This document shows positions 7,202 through 14,306 of a stretch of DNA of 16,222 nt, in pieces; position 1 is the stretch's first letter; each line of letters starts with the position of its first letter. Made by a program: the position numbers and the translations under genes. The DNA is taken from NCBI GenBank assembly GCA_020216785.1, contig JAIWNO010000056.1, positions 1 to 16,222 on the forward strand. The letters run 5' to 3'. The notes under the pieces are model-generated. The model searched no databases. It was not told where the DNA came from and was given only the letters and a program-made list of their open reading frames with translations. Source of the stretch: Desulfomonile sp. Lineage in GTDB: Bacteria > Desulfobacterota > Desulfomonilia > Desulfomonilales > Desulfomonilaceae.

Positions 7202-8449
7202 ATGTTTGCGGAAGCCATAAAAGAAGACCTGTACAGTTGTCTCAAATGCGCGATGTGCCAGCCTGTCTGCCCAACGTACCGTGTGATGCGAATGGAGCGG
7301 TATGCGCCGCGGGGCCGCGTCCAGATGGTCAAGAAATACCTCGAAGGAGACCTCTCGATCACCAAGAGCCTGCAGGAAGCGCTCATGAGCTGCATTCTCT
7401 GCGAGGCGTGCGCACAGGCGTGCCCGAGCGGCGTCCGCTTGGACCGGGTGTTTGAGAACATGCGCATGGAGCTTCATGAAACGCTGGGGCCGAAATTTGC
7501 CAAGAAGGCCCTGTTCGCGGCGCTTCAGGACCCGCTTCTTATGAGACTCGGTGCCGGGATCGCGCGGGTCGGCTCCCGTATGATCGTGGCCCCGCTTAAC
7601 ATCGAGTGGAAGCTCGGCAACATTCCGCTCAATCGTCTTCCGGTGTTCAATCGGTCTTCATTCCGCAGCCGCGTCGGCGAGATCGTCCCTGCGAAAGGCG
7701 CTCGGGTCGGACGGGTACTTTATTTTACCGGCTGCGCGACCGATCTCATCAACGAGGACGTGGGCCGGGCTGTGGTCAAAGTGCTCACGAGCCTCGGTCT
7801 GGAGGTACTCGTCCCGCGTGATCAGGTGTGCTGCTCGGTGCCCATATTTCTCAGCGGCGCCCGCCGGGAAGCGCTCCCCAACGTGCAGAAGAACCTGGAC
7901 ATCCTCGATCGTACCGACGTGGACGCAATCGTGGTGGACTGCGCTACATGCGGTGGGGGCCTCAAGAAGGCAGTGCCGCATCTCATGGAAGACCTCGGCC
8001 TCGACACGGAAAAGGCCCATCGGGTCGCGTCCAAGATCAAGGATGTCTCAGAGGTGGTCGTCGAGTACTTGGAGGAACTCCCCATTGAGCGCAAGACCAA
8101 AGAAAGTCCTCTGACCGTAACGTATCACGATCCCTGTCACATGGTGCGCAGTATGAAAGTGTCGACCCCGCCCAGACAGCTGCTGGCGGCGATGGACGAT
8201 GTGCGGTTCGTCGAGATGGCCGGTGCGGACCAATGTTGCGGCGGCGCAGGGTCGTTTCAGTTCGAGCACGTAGAGATCTCGGCAGGAGTCACAAGTCGTA
8301 AGACGGCGAACATTAGAGCTACAGGCGCTCAAACGGTAGCCACCGGCTGTCCGGGCTGCAGGCTGACGCTCACGGGTAATCTCTTGAAAACGGGCGACCC
8401 GACGGTCGTGCACACCCTCCAACTTCTCGCTGAACGCCTCAGGGCCTGA
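7202..8449 (+). CDS. glcF: Glycolate/D-lactate dehydrogenase Fe-S subunit (GlcF family, two CCG domains)
   Basis: A 415-aa iron-sulfur protein that would carry electrons from GlcD to the quinone pool or another acceptor. Two [4Fe-4S] motifs lie near the N-terminus: C13, C16, C19, C23 and C64, C67, C70, C74. Two cysteine-rich CCG domains, as in heterodisulfide reductase subunit B and GlpC, follow: C178, C210-C211, C247/C250 and C312, C345-C346-GG, C383/C386. Length matches GlcF. A short purine-rich GGAAGAG at 7193-7199 lies just before the ATG; a small hairpin (GTTCGG/CCGAAC, 7153-7168) sits in the 67-base gap after glcD and could tune expression within the operon. The same domain layout occurs in GlpC and in LutA-type subunits, so the call rests on the pairing with glcD. 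Confidence 0.9.
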   Translation: MFAEAIKEDLYSCLKCAMCQPVCPTYRVMRMERYAPRGRVQMVKKYLEGDLSITKSLQEALMSCILCEACAQACPSGVRLDRVFENMRMELHETLGPKFAKKALFAALQDPLLMRLGAGIARVGSRMIVAPLNIEWKLGNIPLNRLPVFNRSSFRSRVGEIVPAKGARVGRVLYFTGCATDLINEDVGRAVVKVLTSLGLEVLVPRDQVCCSVPIFLSGARREALPNVQKNLDILDRTDVDAIVVDCATCGGGLKKAVPHLMEDLGLDTEKAHRVASKIKDVSEVVVEYLEELPIERKTKESPLTVTYHDPCHMVRSMKVSTPPRQLLAAMDDVRFVEMAGADQCCGGAGSFQFEHVEISAGVTSRKTANIRATGAQTVATGCPGCRLTLTGNLLKTGDPTVVHTLQLLAERLRA

Positions 8450-8572
8450 TGATATACATTTCCGTATCCCTTGACTTTGCTACGGACTCGCGCGGTCAAC
8501 ACTCCTGGAATGGGCTTTGAGGCAGCCTCCGAAGCGTACGGCTGTTCACACTGCGCCTTGCGGGCAGGGACT

Positions 8573-8592
8573 TCCTCCGGGAAACCCGAGGA
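8573..8592 (+). other. Small hairpin in the leader of the serine hydrolase gene
   Basis: TCCTCCGGG and CCCGAGGA pair with a single bulged C around an AAA loop. The right arm ends 6 bases before the likely ribosome binding site GAGGAA (8599-8604). There is no T-run, so it is not a classical terminator for glcF. It may be incidental. The remainder of the 164-base gap holds nothing else I can support. Confidence 0.3.
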
Positions 8593-8613
8593 ATCGATGA
8601 GGAAACCAAACCC

Positions 8614-9675
8614 ATGGCACAGACTGAGCTTAATCACGCCCACCAACTCATGCTCCGCGGCCTCGACGAAAAGATCTTCACGGCTGCCGCGCTGCTCGTT
8701 GCCCGTAGTGACGCGACCGTCTTTCATGAGACGTACGGCACGCTGGGCGGACCCGGCACAGCGAAGACCGATCCGCACACCCTGTTCGATCTCGCATCCC
8801 TCACCAAGGTGCTTGCGACCACGCCCTGCTGGATGGTGCTCGCGGCCGAAAAGCCGGGAGTGCTCGATACGCCCCTTGAAAAGTGGTTTCCGTGGGGTCC
8901 GGACGATAAGAGATGCATCACGCCCCGGCAGCTGCTCGCCCACTCTTCCGGCCTTCCGGCTTGGTGGCCCTATTACCTGCTGACGCTTCCGAATCCGGAT
9001 CGGAGGAGATTCACTGCGGAACAGATCCTCGCGGAGCCGCTCCAGTCAGATCCGGGCGCGGAAAGCCTCTACTCGGACCTCGGGTTCATGCTGCTCGGGT
9101 TTATCATCGAGGACGAAACCGGGCAGTCGTTAGACGCATTGGCCGCTCGGCGGATCTTCGAGCCGCTGGGTGCGGCTGATGACCTGCGGTTCCGACCGCA
9201 AGGGGAAGAGGCGCGAATTGCGCTCACGCGGCCGGAGGATGCTCCGGGTCTGGTGAATGACCTGAACGCGCGAGCATTGGGCGGCGTGGCAGGTCACGCG
9301 GGCCTTTTCGGGACCGCGGCAGCGGTCGCCCGAGTGGCTGCCGAAGTGCTCCGTTCGTTGCACGGAAGACCAACGATCTTCGATTCGGCCGTCACACGCA
9401 TGTTCTGCACCAAAGCCGATCCCACTCCGGATGGGAGCAGGGCGCTCGGCTTCGACACTTGTTCGCCGGAAGGCTCGTCGAGCGGCCGGTTCTTCTCGGC
9501 CCGAAGCGTCGGGCACACCGGGTTTACAGGAACATCTTTGTGGATGGATCCGGAGCAGGACGTGATCGTGGTGCTGCTGACCAACCGCGTCTTCATGGGG
9601 GAGGCTGACACCCGAATCAAGTCCTTTCGTCCGCGGGTACACGACGCGGTGATGGAGGCGATGGGAAGCCCGTAG
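8614..9675 (+). CDS. Serine hydrolase of the class C beta-lactamase / penicillin-binding fold
   Basis: A 353-aa member of the beta-lactamase-related serine hydrolases (Pfam Beta-lactamase, PF00144). The ATG at 8614 is preceded by GAGGAA at 8599-8604. Catalytic landmarks: SLTK (62-65), with Ser62 as nucleophile and Lys65; YSDLG (153-157), with Tyr153 as the general base; and HTGFTGT (301-307), where the HTG takes the place of the KTG motif. ITPRQLLAHSSGLP (102-115) is also characteristic. The family includes esterases, D-aminopeptidases and peptidoglycan peptidases as well as true beta-lactamases, and the substrate cannot be assigned. There is no visible signal peptide or membrane anchor, although most relatives that act on cell-wall peptides are exported; a cytoplasmic esterase or peptidase is possible. 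Nothing in the neighbouring genes points to a role. Confidence 0.85.
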   Translation: MAQTELNHAHQLMLRGLDEKIFTAAALLVARSDATVFHETYGTLGGPGTAKTDPHTLFDLASLTKVLATTPCWMVLAAEKPGVLDTPLEKWFPWGPDDKRCITPRQLLAHSSGLPAWWPYYLLTLPNPDRRRFTAEQILAEPLQSDPGAESLYSDLGFMLLGFIIEDETGQSLDALAARRIFEPLGAADDLRFRPQGEEARIALTRPEDAPGLVNDLNARALGGVAGHAGLFGTAAAVARVAAEVLRSLHGRPTIFDSAVTRMFCTKADPTPDGSRALGFDTCSPEGSSSGRFFSARSVGHTGFTGTSLWMDPEQDVIVVLLTNRVFMGEADTRIKSFRPRVHDAVMEAMGSP

Positions 9676-9885
9676 GCTGTGCCGGTGCACCTTTCAGTTC
9701 GTCACAATGTTTTCCGCAGCCTTCCCGCCCCTCCATGAAGTCAGGTTCGGGTTTCGTGCTTGCAACCATTTCTGTTTTCGATAAACTCCGTGCCCGGATA
9801 CTTGACCGTCCCATGTCGATAGACACCATCATTTTTGCATCACGAGCCGTCCGTATTCGCGGTTGGCTGGTATGTGGCGTGGGTC

Positions 9886-10266
9886 ATGAACGAGTTGGAA
9901 CTCACCGCTGACATCGCAAGTTGGATCAACGAAATCCTGTTGAAGCTTCCAAGCCTGCCTTTTGCGCGGGCGAAATGCGAGCAGACCGGAAGAGGCTCGC
10001 GGAAACGAAGAGACTTGACGCTTCTCGATAAGGGCAAGCGCGGGGTGCTCACGGGAGAGGTTAAGCTGCCCTATCAGTCCGGATTACGCGGCCTGGTCAG
10101 AGTGCCGCACGAAGAGGACGAATGCCTCAGAGTTCACAGGGAATACGCGGACTTCGTGTTCAAACGAAACAGGCAAATTGTCGAATTGATTGAAGAGCGA
10201 ACCAAAGACGAGGATTTGCGTGAAAAGATATTCGAAGAGCTGATTCCTCGTTTCTGCCGATACTGA
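9886..10266 (+). pseudogene. Probable remnant of a restriction-modification enzyme (nuclease-like N-terminus joined to a short tail)
   Basis: A 126-aa frame from ATG 9886; the frame is open from TTG 9835, but nothing supports that earlier start. The first 63 residues, with ELTADIASWINEIL, RRDLTLLD and LTGEVKLPY, resemble from memory the PD-(D/E)xK nuclease-like N-terminus of large single-chain adenine methylase/restriction enzymes. Asp43 and Glu58-x-Lys60 fit that catalytic triad. In those proteins a methylase domain of several hundred residues should follow; here the sequence moves straight into a charged helical tail (about 70-126, with RQIVELIEERTKDEDLREK) and stops. No ribosome binding site is clear. 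I therefore read it as an internally deleted, inactive remnant. A small intact protein of unknown function is the alternative. The 210 bases between the serine hydrolase and this ATG hold no other gene. Confidence 0.5.
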
Positions 10267-10453
10267 TCAAGCGATTCAATCCGCTGGAATGAGTAAGTGA
10301 TAACAGGTGAATAGTGCCTGATCTTGTGGCCGTGCCGGGGCACCTCAGCAAAGCGGTTGCGATATTCAATTAGGATTTCAACGTGTTGCATATCTTCAAC
10401 GGGTGATCTCATTTATCAATTACTTAGGGGGCAGGAGCGAGGGGCGGAAAGTT
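10267..10453. other. Intergenic stretch upstream of the lut promoter
   Basis: It is more AT-rich than its surroundings. On the minus strand a frame open over about 10412-10267 reads like protein (for example HVEILIEYRNRFAEVPRHG, then RHYSPVITYSFQRIES) before it runs antisense into the remnant above. It has no partner and no recognisable family; it may be a decayed gene fragment belonging to the same eroded island. I see no RNA gene or terminator here. Confidence 0.3.
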
Positions 10454-10457
10454 TTGG

Positions 10458-10487
10458 TTGACAAATCCGACCAATGAGCCATTAAAT
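10458..10487 (+). promoter_or_regulatory. Promoter of the lutABC operon
   Basis: A perfect -35 TTGACA (10458-10463) is followed after 18 bases by TTAAAT (10482-10487, 4 of 6 to TATAAT). The predicted start near 10494 would give a leader of about 100 bases to lutA. Support is strengthened by the dyad that overlaps the -10 and the predicted start. Confidence 0.6.
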
Positions 10488-10500
10488 GGTCTGACCATTT
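10484..10500. promoter_or_regulatory. GntR/FadR-type operator dyad over the lut promoter
   Basis: AAATGGTC-T-GACCATTT is a perfect 8+1+8 inverted repeat with the TGGTCnGACCA core used by the FadR subfamily of GntR regulators (FadR, PdhR, LldR, GlcC and relatives). It overlaps the -10 region and the predicted transcription start, the position of a repressor site. A weaker pair, TTGGT at 10454-10458 and ACCAA at 10470-10474, flanks the -35. LldR/LutR-type repressors of this subfamily respond to lactate in other bacteria; the cognate regulator gene is not in the window. Confidence 0.6.
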
Positions 10501-10503
10501 TTC

Positions 10504-10548
10504 ATGCACGGGAGCAGGTCCATGAACTTTCAGGAAACCATTGCATAA
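10504..10548 (+). other. Possible short upstream reading frame in the lut leader
   Basis: Within the predicted leader, an ATG at 10522 with GGAG 7 bases before it (10511-10514) opens a frame of eight codons, MNFQETIA, ending in TAA at 10546-10548; an in-frame ATG at 10504 would give 14 codons. It ends 44 bases before lutA. It could influence lutA translation, or be chance. Confidence 0.2.
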
Positions 10549-10592
10549 AACCGTTTTGTCGTCAGGGACGGCCCTAACGGCGAGGTGCACCC

Positions 10593-11321
10593 ATGCGCGT
10601 TCAGCTCTTTGCCACATGCCTGGTGGACACGTTCTACCCTCAGACGGGAGAAGCAATGGTCAAGCTGCTCCGTCATTTCGGTGTGGACGCACGAACCCCT
10701 CGGGGTCAAACGTGCTGCGGCAAACCCGCGGACAGCGGCGGATACGTCCGCGAAAGCAGGGAGGCGGCACGGCACTTTCTCTCGGTCTTCGGTGCGAACG
10801 GCGATCCCATTGTGACGCCGTCCGGATCGTGCGCATCCATGGTCAAGAACCACTATCCCCACTTGTTCAAGAACGATCCGGGACTGAGACAAAAAGCCGA
10901 AGATGTGGGCTCACGTATCTTCGAGCTGACACAGTTCCTGGTTCACGTGTGCAAGGCGCATGAGACGGGCTTCAAGGGCAAAGGTAGGATCACGTACCAC
11001 GCTTCGTGCCAGCTGATTCGTGAACTGCTCGTTCGGGAAGAGCCGGTCATGCTCCTGCGCTCCATGCAAGGCGTCGAATTTGTTCCTATGCCCGATGCTG
11101 AGCGATGTTGCGGGTTCGGCGGGATTTTCATGGGCAAGCAGCCGGAGATTTCGATGGCAATGGCCGACGAAAAGCTGGATTCCATCCTGAGGACGGGCGC
11201 TGATACGGTCACGGGATGCGACCACGGCTGTCTGATGAATATTGCCGACGCGGTCAAACGGAGAGGCGCGGACGTGCGAGTCACGCACATTGCCGCGGTC
11301 CTCGCTGAGGGGTTGCCATGA
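10593..11321 (+). CDS. lutA: L-lactate oxidation complex Fe-S subunit LutA (LldE/YkgE type)
   Basis: A 242-aa protein with two cysteine-rich CCG domains, the subunit that, with LutB and LutC, oxidises L-lactate to pyruvate. CCG domain 1 has C9, C41-C42-G and C80 (SGSC); CCG domain 2 has C139, C172-C173-GFGG and C209/C213. These cysteines are expected to bind Fe-S clusters as in heterodisulfide reductase subunit B. Length is the family's usual 240 or so. ATG 10593 is preceded by GAGG at 10582-10585. It is the first gene of the operon and overlaps lutB by ATGA, so translation is probably coupled. The promoter and GntR-type dyad lie about 100 bases upstream. Confidence 0.93.
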   Translation: MRVQLFATCLVDTFYPQTGEAMVKLLRHFGVDARTPRGQTCCGKPADSGGYVRESREAARHFLSVFGANGDPIVTPSGSCASMVKNHYPHLFKNDPGLRQKAEDVGSRIFELTQFLVHVCKAHETGFKGKGRITYHASCQLIRELLVREEPVMLLRSMQGVEFVPMPDAERCCGFGGIFMGKQPEISMAMADEKLDSILRTGADTVTGCDHGCLMNIADAVKRRGADVRVTHIAAVLAEGLP

Positions 11322-12682
11322 CACCGACAGTCGCACCGATTGATTTCCGGAGCAATGCCGCGGCCGCGGTGCAGGATTCATTGCTGCGGGCCGCTCTCCG
11401 CAACGCCACTGACACATTTGCCGCCAAGCGTGCGCAAGCGGCCGCTTGCGTGCCTCTGGAGGAATTGCGGGAAGCAGCTTCCGGCATTCGCTCCGAAGTG
11501 TTGGGCAATCTTTCGTCGTACCTCGATCGGTTCATCGAGCGCGCGTCCCGCGCCGGCGCCCAGGTTCACCGAGCGGCCGATTCAGCAGCCGCGCGGGAGA
11601 CGATCTTCTCGATTCTCAAACAACATCGAGTCGACAAGGTCGTAAAAGCCAAATCCATGGTCAGCGAGGAGATCCACCTCAACGACTACCTCATCGCCAA
11701 CGGAATTCGTGTGGTGGAGACGGACCTTGGCGAGTATATCATCCAGCTCGCGTCCGAGCAGCCTTCGCACATAATCGTGCCTGCGATCCACAAGGACCGA
11801 CGCCAGGTGGGCAGGCTCTTTGCCGAAAAGCTCTCCTGCGAATACTCGGAAGACCCGGCTCAACTGACCAAGGTGGCTCAGCAGACGCTGCGTCGGGAGT
11901 TCCTTTCCGCCGCCGCGGGCATATCCGGCGCGAACTTTGCCGTGGCCGAATCCGGGAGCGTCGTGCTTTTCACTAACGAAGGGAACGGCCGGATGTGCAC
12001 GACCCTGCCGCGGCTTCACATCGTGGTGCTATCCATCGAGAAGATCATTCCCTCGCTCGCGGACCTTCCCACCTTCATACGTCTGCTGCCGAGGTCTGCA
12101 ACCGGCCAGGCAATTACCAGCTATCTTTCGGTCATCACCGGCCCGCGGAAGCTTGGAGATCGCACCGGAGCGGAGGAGCTGCACATCGTTTTCGTGGATA
12201 ACGGCAGGTCGTCCATCGTCGCGGGCGAATACCGGGACATGCTCAAATGCATCCGATGCGGCGCTTGTCTCAATGCGTGTCCGGTGTACCGCACTGTCGG
12301 CGGGCATGTGTACGGGGCCACGTATCCGGGACCGATGGGGATCATCCTTTCCGTGCTTCTGGAGGGCATGGCCAAAGCTCATCCATTGCTGGACGCCACG
12401 ACCTTGTGCGGCGCGTGCGGAGAGGTCTGCCCGGTGAAGGTGCCCCTTCCGGACCTCCTCAGACGTTTGCGTGAACGCCGGGTTGAAGAGGGCTTCACTC
12501 CTGCAATCGAGCGAGCCGGTATAGCTGCGTTCGGTCGAGCGGCTTCGCTGGGAGGGCTTTTCACATTGGGTCGGAGCATGGCACGAGTGCTGTGGCCGCT
12601 CATGGAGAAGCTTATCGATCCTCAGACCCTGGGCCGTCTGCCGAAGCCGGCCGAGAGGTCTTTCCAGCGGAGGGTGAGATGA
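11318..12682 (+). CDS. lutB: L-lactate oxidation complex ferredoxin-like subunit LutB (LldF/YkgF type)
   Basis: A 454-aa subunit combining an LUD (lactate utilisation) domain (about 70-295) with a C-terminal ferredoxin part. LUD signatures include KAKSMVSEEIHLND (110-123), LGEYIIQLASEQPSHIIVPA (137-156), AVAESGSVVLFTNEGNGRM (208-226) and SVITGPRK (271-278). The Fe-S ligands are C311, C314, C317, C321 and C364, C367, C371, in IRCGACLNACP and LCGACGEVCP; the reduced spacing of the second motif is normal for the family. It most likely passes electrons from lactate toward quinone or another carrier. Start and stop overlap the neighbours (ATGA at both junctions), so stoichiometric production is expected. 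The C-terminal tail (about 395-454) is the usual helical extension. Confidence 0.93.
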   Translation: MTPTVAPIDFRSNAAAAVQDSLLRAALRNATDTFAAKRAQAAACVPLEELREAASGIRSEVLGNLSSYLDRFIERASRAGAQVHRAADSAAARETIFSILKQHRVDKVVKAKSMVSEEIHLNDYLIANGIRVVETDLGEYIIQLASEQPSHIIVPAIHKDRRQVGRLFAEKLSCEYSEDPAQLTKVAQQTLRREFLSAAAGISGANFAVAESGSVVLFTNEGNGRMCTTLPRLHIVVLSIEKIIPSLADLPTFIRLLPRSATGQAITSYLSVITGPRKLGDRTGAEELHIVFVDNGRSSIVAGEYRDMLKCIRCGACLNACPVYRTVGGHVYGATYPGPMGIILSVLLEGMAKAHPLLDATTLCGACGEVCPVKVPLPDLLRRLRERRVEEGFTPAIERAGIAAFGRAASLGGLFTLGRSMARVLWPLMEKLIDPQTLGRLPKPAERSFQRRVR

Positions 12683-13182
12683 CGCGCGACGAGACCATCG
12701 ATCGTTTTTTGGAGAACGTGGCTGCGGTCGCTGCGGAAACGGCACGTGTGCGCGGCCGGGCCGGGGTGGATCGCATGATAGCAGACCTTATTGGGGGCGA
12801 TTCGGTAGTCTATTGCCCGCGTCTCACGGAGCTGGAGCGCTCCATCGCTTTACCTGAAGACCGCGTGACGGACGATTACACGAGCGCTTCCGTATGCGTG
12901 GAAGAGGTCTTTGCCGGCATCGCGGAGACGGGCAGCCTCGTTTCTACCAGCGCGGGCGGCAGGGCGGTGCAGGGAGGGCTGGTCCCGCAGCATCACATTG
13001 CGCTTATCGCGACCGATCGCATCGTCGAGACGCTCGACCACTTCTTTTCCCAATGGGGTGACGGCCCGCCGACGAATATTACCCTGGAAACAGGCCCCAG
13101 CCGCACCGCAGACATCGAATTGACCCTGACTATCGGCGTGCACGGCCCCGGAAGGCTGTCGGTAATCGCTGTGGAGGAATAG
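12679..13182 (+). CDS. lutC: L-lactate oxidation complex subunit LutC (LldG/YkgG type, LUD domain)
   Basis: A 167-aa LUD-domain protein. The start is the ATG at 12679, overlapping the lutB stop as ATGA and preceded by GGAGG at 12669-12673; an ATG at 12592 in the same frame would begin deep inside lutB and is rejected. Signatures: ETGSLV (83-88), PQHHIALI (103-110), TGPSRTADIE (138-147) and GVHGPG (153-158). It is somewhat shorter at the N-terminus than the Bacillus LutC (about 240 aa) and closer to the short form seen in many anaerobes. Its exact chemical role in lactate oxidation is not settled in the family. It closes the lut operon; a strong GC hairpin lies about 60 bases after the stop. 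Confidence 0.92.
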   Translation: MTRDETIDRFLENVAAVAAETARVRGRAGVDRMIADLIGGDSVVYCPRLTELERSIALPEDRVTDDYTSASVCVEEVFAGIAETGSLVSTSAGGRAVQGGLVPQHHIALIATDRIVETLDHFFSQWGDGPPTNITLETGPSRTADIELTLTIGVHGPGRLSVIAVEE

Positions 13183-13242
13183 GGGCGCCGAGAAAAGACC
13201 TCAAAACATCTGTCCGCCAAAACGTCAGGCCTTTAAGCGGGT

Positions 13243-13275
13243 GGGGCGGTCCCGCGTTCCGCGGGGCTCCGCCCC
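13243..13275. repeat. Strong GC-rich hairpin after lutC
   Basis: GGGGCGGTCCCGCG and CGCGGGGCTCCGCCCC form a long stem with a small mismatch region and a TTC loop. No T-run follows, so it is not a textbook intrinsic terminator, yet its place between the lut operon and the next unit suits a transcript end or 3'-protecting structure. Hairpins of this form recur in many GC-rich bacterial genomes, so it may be a dispersed repeat. The rest of 13183-13358 holds nothing recognisable. Confidence 0.5.
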
Positions 13276-13358
13276 CCCCGAGCTGGAATACCGTTCCGCT
13301 GCCGGCTGAAATGCCTGCCCCGCACAACACGAATTCCGCTTGACGTCCCTCAAGGCTA

Positions 13359-13505
13359 ATGGCAGTCTCTTTCTACCGGCGAGCGAACTTCGATTTCATT
13401 CACGAAAAGGATCGTGAAAAGCCCACCCGGATCATGTTTTACGACCTCACGAGGACATCTGAAAAAGATATTGCGGCCATCCTGCCCGGTATCCAGGTGA
13501 CGTGA
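13359..13505 (+). CDS. Possible small ORF or gene fragment, 48 aa, unknown
   Basis: ATG 13359 opens a 48-codon frame ending in TGA at 13503-13505. The peptide starts MAVSFYRRANFDFIHEKD and ends DIAAILPGIQVT; its mixed charged and hydrophobic composition looks like a piece of a folded protein, including a core-like RIMFYDL stretch. There is no convincing ribosome binding site. I do not recognise a family. It could be a small independent protein, or the leftover N-terminus of a longer gene, because the downstream sequence up to the DUF1638 start is non-coding. Confidence 0.3.
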   Translation: MAVSFYRRANFDFIHEKDREKPTRIMFYDLTRTSEKDIAAILPGIQVT

Positions 13506-13589
13506 AGAGGCGCTTGGCCTTTCAGTGGACCGCTTGGCGTCTTGCCTCGTATATCCACGCGTGGTACATTTCAGCAGGAATAGTGAGAT

Positions 13590-14306
13590 ATGAGTGACGC
13601 TTCCGACGAAAAAACAGTCGTTCTTGCTTGTAACACTATTCGTGACGAGCTTAGGAAGGCAGCCTGCGAGACGGATTGCCGGCACCCGTTCATTTGGGTC
13701 GAATCCGGGCTGCACCTGGTTCCCGAATCGCTGCGGCGGCGATTGCAGGAGGAATTGGATCGCATTGCCGGCGTCGATCGGGTGCTGCTCGCGTTCGGCT
13801 TCTGCGGAAATGCGGTTGCAGGGCTTACTTCAGGATCGTACGAGCTGATCCTTCCCAAAGTGGATGATTGCATTACGCTGCTGCTCGGATCCAAGGAATG
13901 CCGAGAGCAGTGCTTTCGGCAGGGCGGCGTCTATTTTCTCACAAAGGGTTGGCTGGAAGGGGAAGCCAATATTTGGACGGAATATCAGTCCGTGCTCGCG
14001 CGGTTTGGACCGGATCGCACCGAAAGGATCTACCGCCGGATGCTGGCGCACTACCGCACTCTTGGGCTCATTGACACCGGAGCGTACGACCTCACTGAAC
14101 TGCTGCCGAATGTGCGGGATATCGCTCAAACGCTCAAGCTTGAGCCTAAGGTTATTCCCGGTACCGTGGACTATCTCAAGGGCCTGCTTTCCGGGCCGTG
14201 GAATAAGAGCGATTACGTGGTCATCCCGCCGTTTACCACTGTCGAACTGTCCCATTTGGGTTTCGATTCGCTTGCCCGTGTCGCCGCGGTCCAGGGTGTG
14301 ATGTGA
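13590..14306 (+). CDS. DUF1638 family protein
   Basis: A 238-aa soluble protein of the DUF1638 family, recognised by LACNTIRDEL (12-21), the mid-domain LLAFGFCGNAVAGL (66-79), LPKVDDCITLLLGS (88-101) and YFLTKGW (115-121). The conserved cysteines C14, C72 and C94 are consistent with a metal or cofactor site. The biochemical role is not established. Family members often lie beside corrinoid methyltransferase genes and their activators, which fits the gene that follows here, with which it shares a 4-base overlap (GTGA). ATG 13590 has AGGA at 13575-13578, a rather long spacing. A weak TTGCCT-17-TACATT pair (13542-13570) overlies the perfect palindrome CCACGCGTGG (13555-13564), but would put the transcript start almost on the ribosome binding site, so I do not call it. 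Confidence 0.82.
   Translation: MSDASDEKTVVLACNTIRDELRKAACETDCRHPFIWVESGLHLVPESLRRRLQEELDRIAGVDRVLLAFGFCGNAVAGLTSGSYELILPKVDDCITLLLGSKECREQCFRQGGVYFLTKGWLEGEANIWTEYQSVLARFGPDRTERIYRRMLAHYRTLGLIDTGAYDLTELLPNVRDIAQTLKLEPKVIPGTVDYLKGLLSGPWNKSDYVVIPPFTTVELSHLGFDSLARVAAVQGVM

Noticed and set aside
8470..8498. TTGACT at 8470-8475 as promoter for the serine hydrolase gene
   Set aside because: No acceptable -10 hexamer lies 16-18 bases downstream.
9760..9786. TTGCAA ... GATAAA upstream of the restriction-modification remnant as a promoter
   Set aside because: The spacer is only 14 bases, too short for a sigma70-type promoter.
12592..12678. Longer LutC start inside lutB
   Set aside because: It would overlap lutB by 91 bases; the ATGA junction at 12679 with GGAGG is the normal coupled start.
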